Source of the DNA: Verrucomicrobiales bacterium
GTDB lineage: Bacteria > Verrucomicrobiota > Verrucomicrobiia > Verrucomicrobiales > DEV007
Assembly: GCA_029213195.1 (NCBI GenBank)
Contig: JARGNI010000011.1
Span: 1-64,000, forward strand
Length of the DNA: 64,000 nt
Direction: 5' to 3'
The position numbers were made by a program, and so were the translations under genes. Shown piece after piece: positions 1-8,200 of this stretch. How positions within the stretch are numbered: the first letter of the stretch is position 1; each line of letters starts with the position of its first letter. A model generated the notes under the pieces. The model was not told the DNA's origin. It ran no database searches and saw only the letters and a program-made list of their open reading frames with translations.

Positions 1-39
1 GGTTGTCAGGTTGGCGGGTTTCACCCCCGCCTGACAACC
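1..39. repeat. GC-rich inverted repeat (hairpin) at window edge
   Basis: Bases 1-10 pair perfectly with bases 30-39, and bases 15-18 can add four more pairs with 26-29. No T-run follows on the plus strand. It may be the terminator of a gene left of the window or a REP-type element. The sequence alone does not decide between these. Confidence 0.5.
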
Positions 40-101
40 CCATGCCATCTAGCAGAAGGTGATTCCTCGAGAGGTTGGCGAAAATCCCCGGATCCGAATC
101 C

Positions 102-1595
102 ATGAAATCAATCCAACGAATTCTTTTTATCTTGAGTGCCTCAGCCTTGGCAGTTTCCGCCGCGGAGGAGAAACCGAACATCATTTTCATTCTCACCGAC
201 AACCACGGCGCCTGGACGCTGGGGTGCTACGGGAACGAGGATATCCAGACGCCGAACCTTGACCGGATGGCGGAGGAGGGGATGCAGTTCATGCGCGGCA
301 TGGCCAGCAATCCCGTCTGTTCGCCGACGCGGGCGACTTACCTGACGGGGCTGATGCCGTCCCAGCACGGGGTACATTCCTTCATTCCCGGTCATGTGAT
401 GATGGGGGAGGACGCCTATTACACGCTGGATGAATTCGAGACGCTACCAGAGATCCTGCACTCTGAAGGTTACGTCTGCGGGCTCAGCGGCAAATGGCAC
501 CTCGGCGACAACATGAATCCACAGGACGGATTCAGTTATTGGGCGACGATGCCACGCGGTGGTACTAGCAGTATGTACAAAGATCCGGTCATCCTGGATG
601 GTGAAGTCCACAATGAGTCACCCAAATATATGACGGATCTTTGGACGGAGCGGGGTATCGATTTCATTGAAAAAAACAAGGATGGTGAAGAACCATTCTT
701 CCTCTATCTCGCCTACAACGGCCCCTATTGCCTGAGCCGCCTGCTGCTGCGACCGGCGAAGAACCGATGGGCGGAATACTATTCCGACAAATACCTGCCC
801 TCCTTCCCGCGGGACTCGGCTCATCCGTGGCAGTATTCGAACCTCGATTATCACAATAACATCGTCAGTATTCGACGTGTGGCTGCCGAGGTCAGCGGTG
901 TGGATGACGGGGTAGGTGCAATTTTCGAGACGCTACGGAAACATGATCTCGACGAAAACACGCTGGTGATTTTTGCTGGTGACCAGGGTTGGATGGGAGG
1001 CCAGAACGGATTCTTTGGCATGGGCGACCATACCAAGCCGATGGCGGCACACGACATGATGATGCATGTGCCGTTCCTGTTCTGGCAACCGGGCAAGGTC
1101 GCTGCGGGCAAGAGTGAAGCCATGGTAACGAACTATGATTTCCTGCCCAGCGTGCTGGATTTTGTCGGACTGAAAGATCGCACCCCGACCGAACCCAAGC
1201 TTCCCGGCCGCAGCTTTGCGCCAATTCTTCGGGGCGTAGAAATCCCCTGGGAGACGGAGATGTATTACGAGATGGAAAGCTGCCGCTCGGTGCGCACGGA
1301 GAAGTGGAAGTATGTCGAACGCCGTTCACCGGATGGTCCCGGCGAACTCTACGACATGGAGATCGATCCCATGGAGCGTTTCAATCTGTTCAATCAAGAG
1401 CAACACGTCGAGATCCAGGCAGCGATGGCGAAAAAGCTCTACGAATTTTTCGATAGTTACGCCGATCCCGAGTATGACGTCTGGAATGGAGGGCGATCAA
1501 AAGCCCGGCGCCATCATGCACCCAAGGACCACCCCGACTATCGTGAACCGAAACCTCGGCCGTGGAAAGCGGAAGTGGAGAAAGTCAGAGAATAG
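102..1595 (+). CDS. Secreted sulfatase (S1 family, formylglycine type)
   Basis: Predicted exported sulfate-ester hydrolase of 497 residues. A signal peptide covers about residues 1-20, followed directly by the sulfatase metal-site strand (LTDNHG). The maturation motif C-S-P-T-R begins at Cys73, the residue converted to formylglycine. A GKWHLGD motif and a later GDQG segment match the active-site lysine/histidine and second metal region of the alkaline-phosphatase-like fold. The first metal motif reads DN rather than the usual DD. I chose ATG at 102 because it starts the signal peptide; a TTG at 75 in the same frame would add nine residues. The substrate cannot be told from sequence, though the other sulfatases nearby suggest a sulfated glycan. 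Confidence 0.92.
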   Translation: MKSIQRILFILSASALAVSAAEEKPNIIFILTDNHGAWTLGCYGNEDIQTPNLDRMAEEGMQFMRGMASNPVCSPTRATYLTGLMPSQHGVHSFIPGHVMMGEDAYYTLDEFETLPEILHSEGYVCGLSGKWHLGDNMNPQDGFSYWATMPRGGTSSMYKDPVILDGEVHNESPKYMTDLWTERGIDFIEKNKDGEEPFFLYLAYNGPYCLSRLLLRPAKNRWAEYYSDKYLPSFPRDSAHPWQYSNLDYHNNIVSIRRVAAEVSGVDDGVGAIFETLRKHDLDENTLVIFAGDQGWMGGQNGFFGMGDHTKPMAAHDMMMHVPFLFWQPGKVAAGKSEAMVTNYDFLPSVLDFVGLKDRTPTEPKLPGRSFAPILRGVEIPWETEMYYEMESCRSVRTEKWKYVERRSPDGPGELYDMEIDPMERFNLFNQEQHVEIQAAMAKKLYEFFDSYADPEYDVWNGGRSKARRHHAPKDHPDYREPKPRPWKAEVEKVRE

Positions 1596-1706
1596 GGTGA
1601 AGCAACAATTCTCGACAAGCCCCCCCCGCTTCGTCTCCTCCCTGCTTGCTTCTTCGCAAACGATCAAAATCAAAACATCTACGACTCCATCGCCACGAAA
1701 CAGCCA

Positions 1707-2087
1707 TTGCTCAAACTCAGCCTCCTACTCGCCATCTTCGCTTCCTCAGCAACCATTACTTCTGCGGCCTCCGTTTCCCAAAAGGAAAGCACCTCAGTTC
1801 CAGCCACCATGAAGAGTCCCTGCATGGGCCTCCAGGAGGGAACCTGCCTGGGTGTTTGGAAAGACGGAAGAAACCTCGTCGAAACGATTCGCGTCTACGT
1901 TGACCGAGTCGAAATGACTCGCGCAGCGGGTGGCGTTGGACAGGGAGTCAAAAGCATTTACTTCAAGACGGGAGCAAACACCTACCGGAGCCATTCGGGA
2001 CACGTTCTCTTTGTCAGCAGCTCGACCAGCTTTCCCTGGACGAACAGCGACGGAAACAATTCTGTCGGATACCGCAATTTGTCTTGA
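1707..2087 (+). CDS. Small secreted hypothetical protein
   Basis: This 126-residue reading frame opens with a good signal peptide (hydrophobic residues 4-16, small residues to about 21). A short, Gly/Ser/Thr-rich mature part follows with two Cys close together (residues 39 and 47). I recognise no family. The only in-frame start before the hydrophobic segment is a TTG at 1707, so the true start is uncertain. It lies 111 bases after the sulfatase and is followed 50 bases later by a convincing hairpin, which supports it as a transcribed gene. It could instead be a chance frame. Confidence 0.45.
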   Translation: MLKLSLLLAIFASSATITSAASVSQKESTSVPATMKSPCMGLQEGTCLGVWKDGRNLVETIRVYVDRVEMTRAAGGVGQGVKSIYFKTGANTYRSHSGHVLFVSSSTSFPWTNSDGNNSVGYRNLS

Positions 2088-2137
2088 TACCGTTGCACCC
2101 CCGCTCGGCCAAAAGCCACTATCATTCATCCAAACCA

Positions 2138-2170
2138 GCAAAGGCCTGAACCTTTGATTCAGGTCTTTGC
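2138..2170 (+). terminator. Candidate rho-independent terminator
   Basis: Thirteen bases at 2138-2150 pair with 2158-2170 with a single G-T wobble, around a seven-base loop. A weak T-rich stretch (TATTCT) follows on the plus strand. It sits between two convergent genes, 50 bases after the small secreted protein, where a terminator is expected. Confidence 0.55.
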
Positions 2171-2277
2171 TATTCTGCATCGATCGGACTTCCACCTATC
2201 TCGCAAGGAAATGAAGGGAAGAAGTAAGAAACAGACCAGGGTCACCCTTTCCATCATGGGCAAAACCCTGGCCCAAT

Positions 2278-3870
2278 TCACGGTTTCTTTCGCTTCCGAT
2301 TTTCATCTGCTGCCAAAGCTCGCCTCCCCTCGAAAGGTCCGCGGGCCACTCTCTCCTCGTATTCCTTTTGCGCTTGGTAGAACCCTGGATCGTAGTCGGG
2401 ATTTCCCTTTGGAATCCTCGCTTTCACCTCGCCAAGATAGCGCATCATTTCCTCAAACAGGGCGGCATGTTTCTCCGGAAATTCCGTGGCAACGTTCATT
2501 GTTTCGCCCTCGTCTTTGTCCAGGTCGAACAACATCGGAATGTCTGGACGTTCGTAGAAGTGGATCACTTTGTCCGTCCCTGAAACGATCGCGGAGTGCG
2601 GCATGCTGGAGCGATTGTGAGGATAGTGAAAATAGAGAAACCGCTCACGAAATTTCCGATTGGGCCTCTCCCCCTCCAAATAACTCGCGAGGGAAACCCC
2701 ATCGATGTTCTCCAGCTTACCGGGATCTCCCCCTGCCCAATCGACAAAGGTCGGAAGGAGGTCGTAATTCACCACGTTAGCTTCGAAAAGCGAGCCTGCA
2801 TCAATGCCGGGGCCAGCCACGATCATCGGAACTCGTATCCCACCCTGCCAGACCCACCATTTGTGTGCATGAAGAGGCTGCGTGAGTTCGGGATCAACAG
2901 CGAGTTCCTTGTGTCGATAGCCATTGTCGGACAAGACCACCACATAGGTGTTCTCTTCGATGCCCAACTCGACCAACTTGTCGAGGACGGCACCGATCCG
3001 TCCATCGAGGTCCTCCGCCATTCCAAACCAGACGGCAGGATCTTCACCCACTCGGATCGTATCGGCCTGCTTGTTGTTCTTCTCGTAGTAGGCCTGGATG
3101 AGCGGATGCTTCGCGTATTTCTCGCGAGTTTCGGGAAGACACTCCGAACCTGCATGCATCGCGTAGTGAGAGATCTGCAAGTAGAATGGCTTCTCGGCCT
3201 CAGCCTGTTCTTCCATGAAACCGAGGGCTCGATCAGTCACGCTGAACATCAGCTTGGGGTCGGTCATTTCATCAGGGATCCGTCGGGGTTTGGTCTCCCC
3301 GTCTTCCGCAAACTTGATGAGCGTGTTTCCAGGTTTGTTGTCAGTGTCTCCATCGTGAGCGATGTACCCCTCATCTCCGGGATCTCCCCGCATGTGCCAT
3401 TTTCCGAAATGAGCACTTACATATCCCAGTGGCTCCAGGGCTTCCGGAATGGTTGTGGCATCCGGATCAATCGTTTCATCGGCGATGCAGGAGATCACGG
3501 GCATCCCTTTGGATTTCTTCTCGTTGTAGTAGTCCTGCCCGAGCGCGTTCATATAGACCGTGAAACCATTCCGAGGAGAGGACTGGCCGGTCTGCAGGCA
3601 AACACGCGAAGGAGAACATTGCGGTGAGGCATAGGCATTCCGGAATTTCATTCCTCTGGCAGCCAGTTTCTCGAGGTTCGGCATCTCCAACACCGGCATG
3701 CGTGAATTCGGCATGGAATCATCCATTGCGATCGGAGATCCATTCCATGCCCAGTCGTCGATGAAGAGCATCACGATGTTTGGCTTGGCTTCCTCTGCCA
3801 CAGTGGTTCCAAGGGAGAGGAAACCGAGAGCGAGGAGAGAAAGTGGCCGGAGAAATGCTCGAAGAGTCAT
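2278..3870 (-). CDS. Secreted sulfatase (S1 family), third gene of a sigma/FecR operon
   Basis: Predicted exported sulfatase of 530 residues. A signal peptide (about 1-25) is followed by the metal strand FIDDW. The maturation motif C-S-P-S-R starts at Cys85 in [21 protein letters not shown] and VLSDNGY supply the later active-site and metal positions. The tail after about residue 480 is rich in Lys/Arg. The gene begins 16 bases after the stop of the FecR-like gene, which itself overlaps the sigma-factor gene, so the three are probably one transcript read leftward from about 5.8 kb. That makes this sulfatase a likely output of the sigma/FecR switch. The substrate is unknown. Confidence 0.93.
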   Translation of the reverse strand: MTLRAFLRPLSLLALGFLSLGTTVAEEAKPNIVMLFIDDWAWNGSPIAMDDSMPNSRMPVLEMPNLEKLAARGMKFRNAYASPQCSPSRVCLQTGQSSPRNGFTVYMNALGQDYYNEKKSKGMPVISCIADETIDPDATTIPEALEPLGYVSAHFGKWHMRGDPGDEGYIAHDGDTDNKPGNTLIKFAEDGETKPRRIPDEMTDPKLMFSVTDRALGFMEEQAEAEKPFYLQISHYAMHAGSECLPETREKYAKHPLIQAYYEKNNKQADTIRVGEDPAVWFGMAEDLDGRIGAVLDKLVELGIEENTYVVVLSDNGYRHKELAVDPELTQPLHAHKWWVWQGGIRVPMIVAGPGIDAGSLFEANVVNYDLLPTFVDWAGGDPGKLENIDGVSLASYLEGERPNRKFRERFLYFHYPHNRSSMPHSAIVSGTDKVIHFYERPDIPMLFDLDKDEGETMNVATEFPEKHAALFEEMMRYLGEVKARIPKGNPDYDPGFYQAQKEYEERVARGPFEGRRALAADENRKRKKP

Positions 3871-3886
3871 GTCAGGGTCTTTGAAA

Positions 3887-5269
3887 TTACTTCACGAAGA
3901 TATCGATCTCCGAAAAAAAGGTATGCCTTGAGAAGAAACCTTCGGAGTCACTTGTCGGCAGGACTTCGAAAAGCAGGTAGCGGAACTCCCCAATATCCCC
4001 CTCTGCGGGCAAGATACGGCAGGCTTGTTGGGGTGGCCGATCTCCCTCTCGATCGACTTGGAAGAACATATCGGTATCGGCGCGTGCGATTCGCTTCCAG
4101 CCCTTCGGGTTCTCCGAGTCGGGAAATCCCGTGGGCTTCTCTCCTCGAGCTCCCCAGAGCGTAAATCGCTGCACGGCGCGCAAGGTCAGCTCCGGATTGC
4201 TCCGATTCCGATGCCAGGAATAAGTGTGAATCCGGTTGATCGACTTCGTTTCGCCAAGGTCGAAAAGGAGGTAGCCCGTAGTTTCATTCCGAAAAAAGAA
4301 AGACTCCGATGGATCATCGTGATTCTGCTGAGCTCTCCCATTGATCAGCACCTCGGTCCCGGCGCTTTCCGGAGAAAGAACGGACTTTTTATCCGAACGC
4401 CCAATGGAGTCGATCTCAATCGAAATCGGATGCGTCGATGCGAAATCTTCACTGCTCGGCGGAGGGATCGTGGGAAATTCAAACTCGGGAGTCTCGAGCC
4501 CCTGCTCAATCTGGATCATTACGGGAACTTCTCCTCGCTCGAACCCGACTCCGCTTCCGCTGAAGAGACGCCGACTCTCGAATCCTTCGGACTTGGCATC
4601 AACCGCTCCTTGCACAACGAACAACTGACTGTACCCATCGGCTCCCGCTTCCGTGATAAACTCGGTGCCCTGATCGACATAGGTGCTGGAAGCAGTTCGA
4701 ATCGTGAACCCTTTCGAAGACTCCTCATCGGCAAGGGAAAGAGCCTTCCCATAATGAAGAAAGGCACTGTTCCTCGACTCGATCTCGAAAAGCGCCGGCC
4801 CATGGATCCGAGAAGTAGCGCCCGACTCGAACCCTACCTCGACCGTTCCCGATGCGAGCTGCAACTGGGTTCCCACTTTCAAAGCATCTCCGACTTCAAA
4901 GGCGGTGGACAACCAACTTGCATCCTCGGCTTCCAGGACTCGCGCGCCCACAGAGGGGCCAGAGAAAAGATGAAAGGAGAATAAGCCACAGAGAACGGTC
5001 AATCCGACCCCGAACAAGGGCAGAAGAACGGTGAACGACTTTTTCTCGGAGGGAACGCCTGGCAGAGGTTTGCTCCTCACTTTCTCCTTCTCCGCGATGC
5101 TCCGCAAAATCGAGACCTGTTCGGTGACCTCCCGATAGCGACGTCGTGCTTCCGCGTCGTGCTTGAGGACCTCCTGAAGTTGAGCAAGACCGCCCTCATC
5201 GAGATCCTCATCGACATAACGCTGAATCAGCGATTCGATGTCACTTTCAATTTCGGACCGGGTGCTCAT
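3887..5269 (-). CDS. FecR-like membrane protein with C-terminal discoidin-like domain
   Basis: Likely anti-sigma or signal-relay protein of 460 residues. Residues 1-60 form a charged cytoplasmic segment resembling the short helical region of ECF anti-sigma partners. One transmembrane helix follows (about 73-95). A FecR-type beta domain (about 105-235) contains [14 protein letters not shown] and [13 protein letters not shown]. The C-terminal 160 residues look like a F5/8-type (discoidin) carbohydrate-binding fold, with [17 protein letters not shown] and a terminal FSEIDIFVK strand. The ATG at 5269 overlaps the sigma-factor TGA as ATGA, which fixes the start; an open frame continues to 5449 but has no such support. 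Inferred role: sensing a glycan outside the membrane and controlling the coupled sigma factor. Confidence 0.85.
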   Translation of the reverse strand: MSTRSEIESDIESLIQRYVDEDLDEGGLAQLQEVLKHDAEARRRYREVTEQVSILRSIAEKEKVRSKPLPGVPSEKKSFTVLLPLFGVGLTVLCGLFSFHLFSGPSVGARVLEAEDASWLSTAFEVGDALKVGTQLQLASGTVEVGFESGATSRIHGPALFEIESRNSAFLHYGKALSLADEESSKGFTIRTASSTYVDQGTEFITEAGADGYSQLFVVQGAVDAKSEGFESRRLFSGSGVGFERGEVPVMIQIEQGLETPEFEFPTIPPPSSEDFASTHPISIEIDSIGRSDKKSVLSPESAGTEVLINGRAQQNHDDPSESFFFRNETTGYLLFDLGETKSINRIHTYSWHRNRSNPELTLRAVQRFTLWGARGEKPTGFPDSENPKGWKRIARADTDMFFQVDREGDRPPQQACRILPAEGDIGEFRYLLFEVLPTSDSEGFFSRHTFFSEIDIFVK

Positions 5270-5793
5270 GGGGAAACCTCCAACTGCTGAAGAACACACT
5301 GCTCGAGCTTGGAACGGATCCGGCGAATCTGCTTGTAGAGACTGTTGCGTGTTCGCCCACTCGCCTCGGCGAGCTTCGTGAGATACCCATGTCCCTGGTA
5401 GGGCGACAAGACCAGCTTGCGTGCCTGGTCTCCCAGGGCGTCGAGGCATTGAGTGAGCGCTGCCTGGCGTTTTTCGAACCGCTCCTCATCCCATTCTTCC
5501 TCTTCCTGCACGAGAAACTCGATCAAGTCTGGATCGAAGACGAGCGGATCTCGGGATTGAGTTCGCAAATACTTCAGAGCCGTGAACCGAACCACCACTT
5601 TTCCCCAGGGGAGAAACCCCTCCGACGAGTCCAACTCTTCCATCTTCCTCCACATGACGAGACTGGCGGTCTGCATCACTTCGTCGACCGCATCCCAAGT
5701 GGGAAGAAGGACCTTCGCATAGACCCGAAAGGCAAGCTCGTGATTCTCGAAGAGAGCCTCGAAATCGTTTCGGCTGACTGGTGAAGGTTTCAT
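5266..5793 (-). CDS. ECF-type RNA polymerase sigma factor (PVC subgroup)
   Basis: Sigma-70-like factor of 175 residues. Region 2 covers about residues 8-80, with ELAFRVYAKVLLPTWDAVDEV and a conserved LVMWRKMEEL helix. Region 4 covers about 110-170, with a helix-turn-helix in KLAEASGRTRNSLYKQIRRIR. This form is common as the first gene of sigma/FecR operons in Planctomycetes and Verrucomicrobia. Its stop codon overlaps the FecR-gene start (ATGA at 5266-5269), so translation is probably coupled. It is divergent from the DUF2236 gene across a 91-base gap that should hold both promoters; I cannot place them with confidence. Confidence 0.88.
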   Translation of the reverse strand: MKPSPVSRNDFEALFENHELAFRVYAKVLLPTWDAVDEVMQTASLVMWRKMEELDSSEGFLPWGKVVVRFTALKYLRTQSRDPLVFDPDLIEFLVQEEEEWDEERFEKRQAALTQCLDALGDQARKLVLSPYQGHGYLTKLAEASGRTRNSLYKQIRRIRSKLEQCVLQQLEVSP

Positions 5794-5884
5794 CTCACCA
5801 CTCTATTCCTTTGCCAGCCAATATCAGCCCCGGTTTCTGAAAAGAATCGCATCCTCGGACAAATTTCGACCGCCTTCTTTCGCG

Positions 5885-6793
5885 TTGCGACTTCTGGTTT
5901 TGGAGTCAGTCTTTCCTGTGCCTGATTTTTTGCCCTACCGCTTTCTTTTTCCTCTCGACTCGGAGATGTGGCGTATCAATCACCAGAAATGCGGTCTCTT
6001 CTACGGACCTGCGGCTGCGATTTTGCAGATCGCGCATCCGAGAATCGCTCAGGGTGTCGCGGATCACAGCAATTTTGAATCCGACTCGCTGGGCCGCTTG
6101 AATCGGACTCTGGCGGCCACGAACAGAATCGCTTTTGGAACGAAAGAGGAAGCGGGGGTGGTCCGAGAGAAACTGCGGAAAATGCATCAAGGGGTCCGCG
6201 GGAAAACCTCCCCGGGGATGGATGGGGCGACCGGCTATTCTGCTTTCGAACCGGATCTCCTACTCTGGGTGCTCGCCACGATGATCAAGGCAGCGATTCA
6301 GGGATATGAGCTAGTGGAGCGCAGTTCGCTGCAGCGCTCCCGCTGCGAGCAGTTCTATCGAGAGATGCGTAGCTTCGGAACCTGGTTCGGATTGGAGGAG
6401 AATTATGGCCCCTCGGATTTCGAGGAGTTCGAGAAATACTACCAGTCGATGATCGAAGGAGACCTTTTGGGGAGCCACCCACTTTGCGGGCAACTTGCTG
6501 CAGCGATTGCAGCTCCGCGAGATACGTTGGGGGCAAGAATCCTGGGGAAGTCGATTCGGTTTCTCCCCGTCGAGACCATTCCCGAACCGGTTCGGGAGCG
6601 ATTGGGTTTTCGATCTACTCCCCTGACACGCGGCTCGATGGCAGTGCTTCTAAAAACAGCGGCCGTCACGTTCAAGAGATGGCCGACCAGAATGCGATTG
6701 TATCCGGAATCGATCGAGCGGTTGAGACGAGAGCGGGTGCACGAAGACGATTCAGCGAGGAATGCTTTGAGCAGGGACGCAGCGAATCAGTGA
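5885..6793 (+). CDS. DUF2236 (MpaB/latex-clearing oxygenase-like) protein
   Basis: The 302-residue protein matches the DUF2236 family, which contains the heme oxygenase Lcp and fungal MpaB. The family signature is visible at about residues 40-70 (GPAAAILQIAHPRIAQGVADHSNF), followed by DSLGRLNRTL, and a HPLCGQLAAAI segment lies further on. Members are predicted oxygenases acting on hydrophobic or oligoprenyl substrates; the actual substrate here is unknown. The only start before the conserved part is TTG at 5885; ATG at 5966 is possible but would remove residues just before the conserved region. The gene is convergent with the DUF1552 gene with 13 bases between them. Confidence 0.8.
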   Translation: MRLLVLESVFPVPDFLPYRFLFPLDSEMWRINHQKCGLFYGPAAAILQIAHPRIAQGVADHSNFESDSLGRLNRTLAATNRIAFGTKEEAGVVREKLRKMHQGVRGKTSPGMDGATGYSAFEPDLLLWVLATMIKAAIQGYELVERSSLQRSRCEQFYREMRSFGTWFGLEENYGPSDFEEFEKYYQSMIEGDLLGSHPLCGQLAAAIAAPRDTLGARILGKSIRFLPVETIPEPVRERLGFRSTPLTRGSMAVLLKTAAVTFKRWPTRMRLYPESIERLRRERVHEDDSARNALSRDAANQ

Positions 6794-6806
6794 CTGACGG
6801 GACGGT

Positions 6807-8180
6807 TCATACCAGTTCGCTCAAGAGACCAGTGCTGTCCCCAAAGGAATCGACCGGTACTCCGCTTTGTTTCAGCATCGTGGTGAACACATTGGAGAAA
6901 GGAGTATCGTCTCCGTATTTGAGATACTGACCGTGACGGAAACCCATCGATTTTCCGCCAGCCAGGACCAGTGGGTAGTTCTGGTTGTTGTGGGTCGTGC
7001 TGTTGCTGCTTCCGTAGAGGATGGTCGTCTGATCGAGCAGGGATACATCGCTCTCCGGGGCGCCGGGTGTTTCTTTCATCCGGGTCAGGAAATCGGAAAA
7101 TTTGCCGGCGAGGAAGTGGTCCCACTTGCCGAGCGCTTCATGCCCCCCGGGCTTGTTCCACCCGTGAGCCAACTTGTGCAGGCTGCCACCGAAACCGAGC
7201 AACTGGGGAAACTTGCCACCGAGCGAACTCTGGTCGCCCATGCTCGTGATCTGGTAGGTAGCGACGCGGGTGGAGTCGGTGCGAAAAGCCAGGTAGATCA
7301 GGTCATACATCGTGCCGATGTAGTCGTCGGGGACCTGGGAATCGGAATCGAGCTTGAGACGCTCTCGATCCTGGTCGGTGAGAATCGGCTTGGGAAGATC
7401 GATCCAGGCCTGGGATCGCTCGACTCGCTTTTCTACATCACGCACCGAATCGAGGTATTCATCGAGTTTCTCCTGGTCGTGCTTGCCCAGGTCGGTGCGA
7501 ATCGATCTGGCATCGTCGAGAACCAGGTCGAGCAGGCTCCGGGCACTGCGCAGACGGCTCCGGTCCCGCTTGGAATCGGCATCCCCGGAACCGAAAAAGC
7601 GTTCGAAGATCTGCCGCGGTTGATTCAGCGCCGGAATCGGGCGGCCGTAATCATTGTAGGAAAGAGTGCTGGACCGGGTCGGCTCGCCGACGCCACCATC
7701 GGTCGACATGATCAAAGACGGAAACCGGGTCTGGTCCTGGAAATGTGACGCTGCGACCTGGTCCATCGACTGGATGTTGCGCAGTTGGTTGGCCCGAATG
7801 TCGTACCCGGTCAGAAAGGTGTCGCCACTGTCGTGTCCGCCGATACGCCTGACCTCGGGGTGAGACAATCCTCCGAGAATGGTGAAATCATCACGATGGG
7901 GAGCCAAGGGTTGGAGGCTCTTGTTCAAGGTGTAGTCGCGTCCTTCGCCGTCGGGGAACCAGGCCCAATCGGAAGTGGGCTGATCCTCCCCTTTCTTTTT
8001 CATCGCCATCGCGACACCAAAGGGAAAGTAGATCGCCGCCATCCGGCGCGGTTCCTCCACCGGGCTGCTCGACGCCATGCAATCCAAGGCCGGCAGAGCC
8101 AGCGAAGCGCCCGCGCCGCGAAGAAAGGTGCGTCGATTCAGTTTCCAGTTGTTCCTGGGGATAAAGACATCTCGGTTCAT
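6807..8180 (-). CDS. DUF1552 Tat-exported protein
   Basis: This 457-residue protein belongs to the DUF1552 family, of unknown biochemical function and abundant in Planctomycetes and Verrucomicrobia. A twin-arginine signal (NRRTFLRGAGASLALPALD) lies near residues 15-33. Family landmarks include a His-rich stretch SHPEVRRIGGHDSGDTFLTG and a late HGWNKPGGHEALGKWDHFLA segment. It starts 20 bases after the DUF1592 gene and is surely co-transcribed with it, the usual arrangement. Tat export suggests a folded, perhaps cofactor-bearing enzyme acting with the c-type cytochrome partner. No reaction is assigned here. Confidence 0.9.
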   Translation of the reverse strand: MNRDVFIPRNNWKLNRRTFLRGAGASLALPALDCMASSSPVEEPRRMAAIYFPFGVAMAMKKKGEDQPTSDWAWFPDGEGRDYTLNKSLQPLAPHRDDFTILGGLSHPEVRRIGGHDSGDTFLTGYDIRANQLRNIQSMDQVAASHFQDQTRFPSLIMSTDGGVGEPTRSSTLSYNDYGRPIPALNQPRQIFERFFGSGDADSKRDRSRLRSARSLLDLVLDDARSIRTDLGKHDQEKLDEYLDSVRDVEKRVERSQAWIDLPKPILTDQDRERLKLDSDSQVPDDYIGTMYDLIYLAFRTDSTRVATYQITSMGDQSSLGGKFPQLLGFGGSLHKLAHGWNKPGGHEALGKWDHFLAGKFSDFLTRMKETPGAPESDVSLLDQTTILYGSSNSTTHNNQNYPLVLAGGKSMGFRHGQYLKYGDDTPFSNVFTTMLKQSGVPVDSFGDSTGLLSELV

Positions 8181-8200
8181 CTCGGAAGGCGGAATACAAG

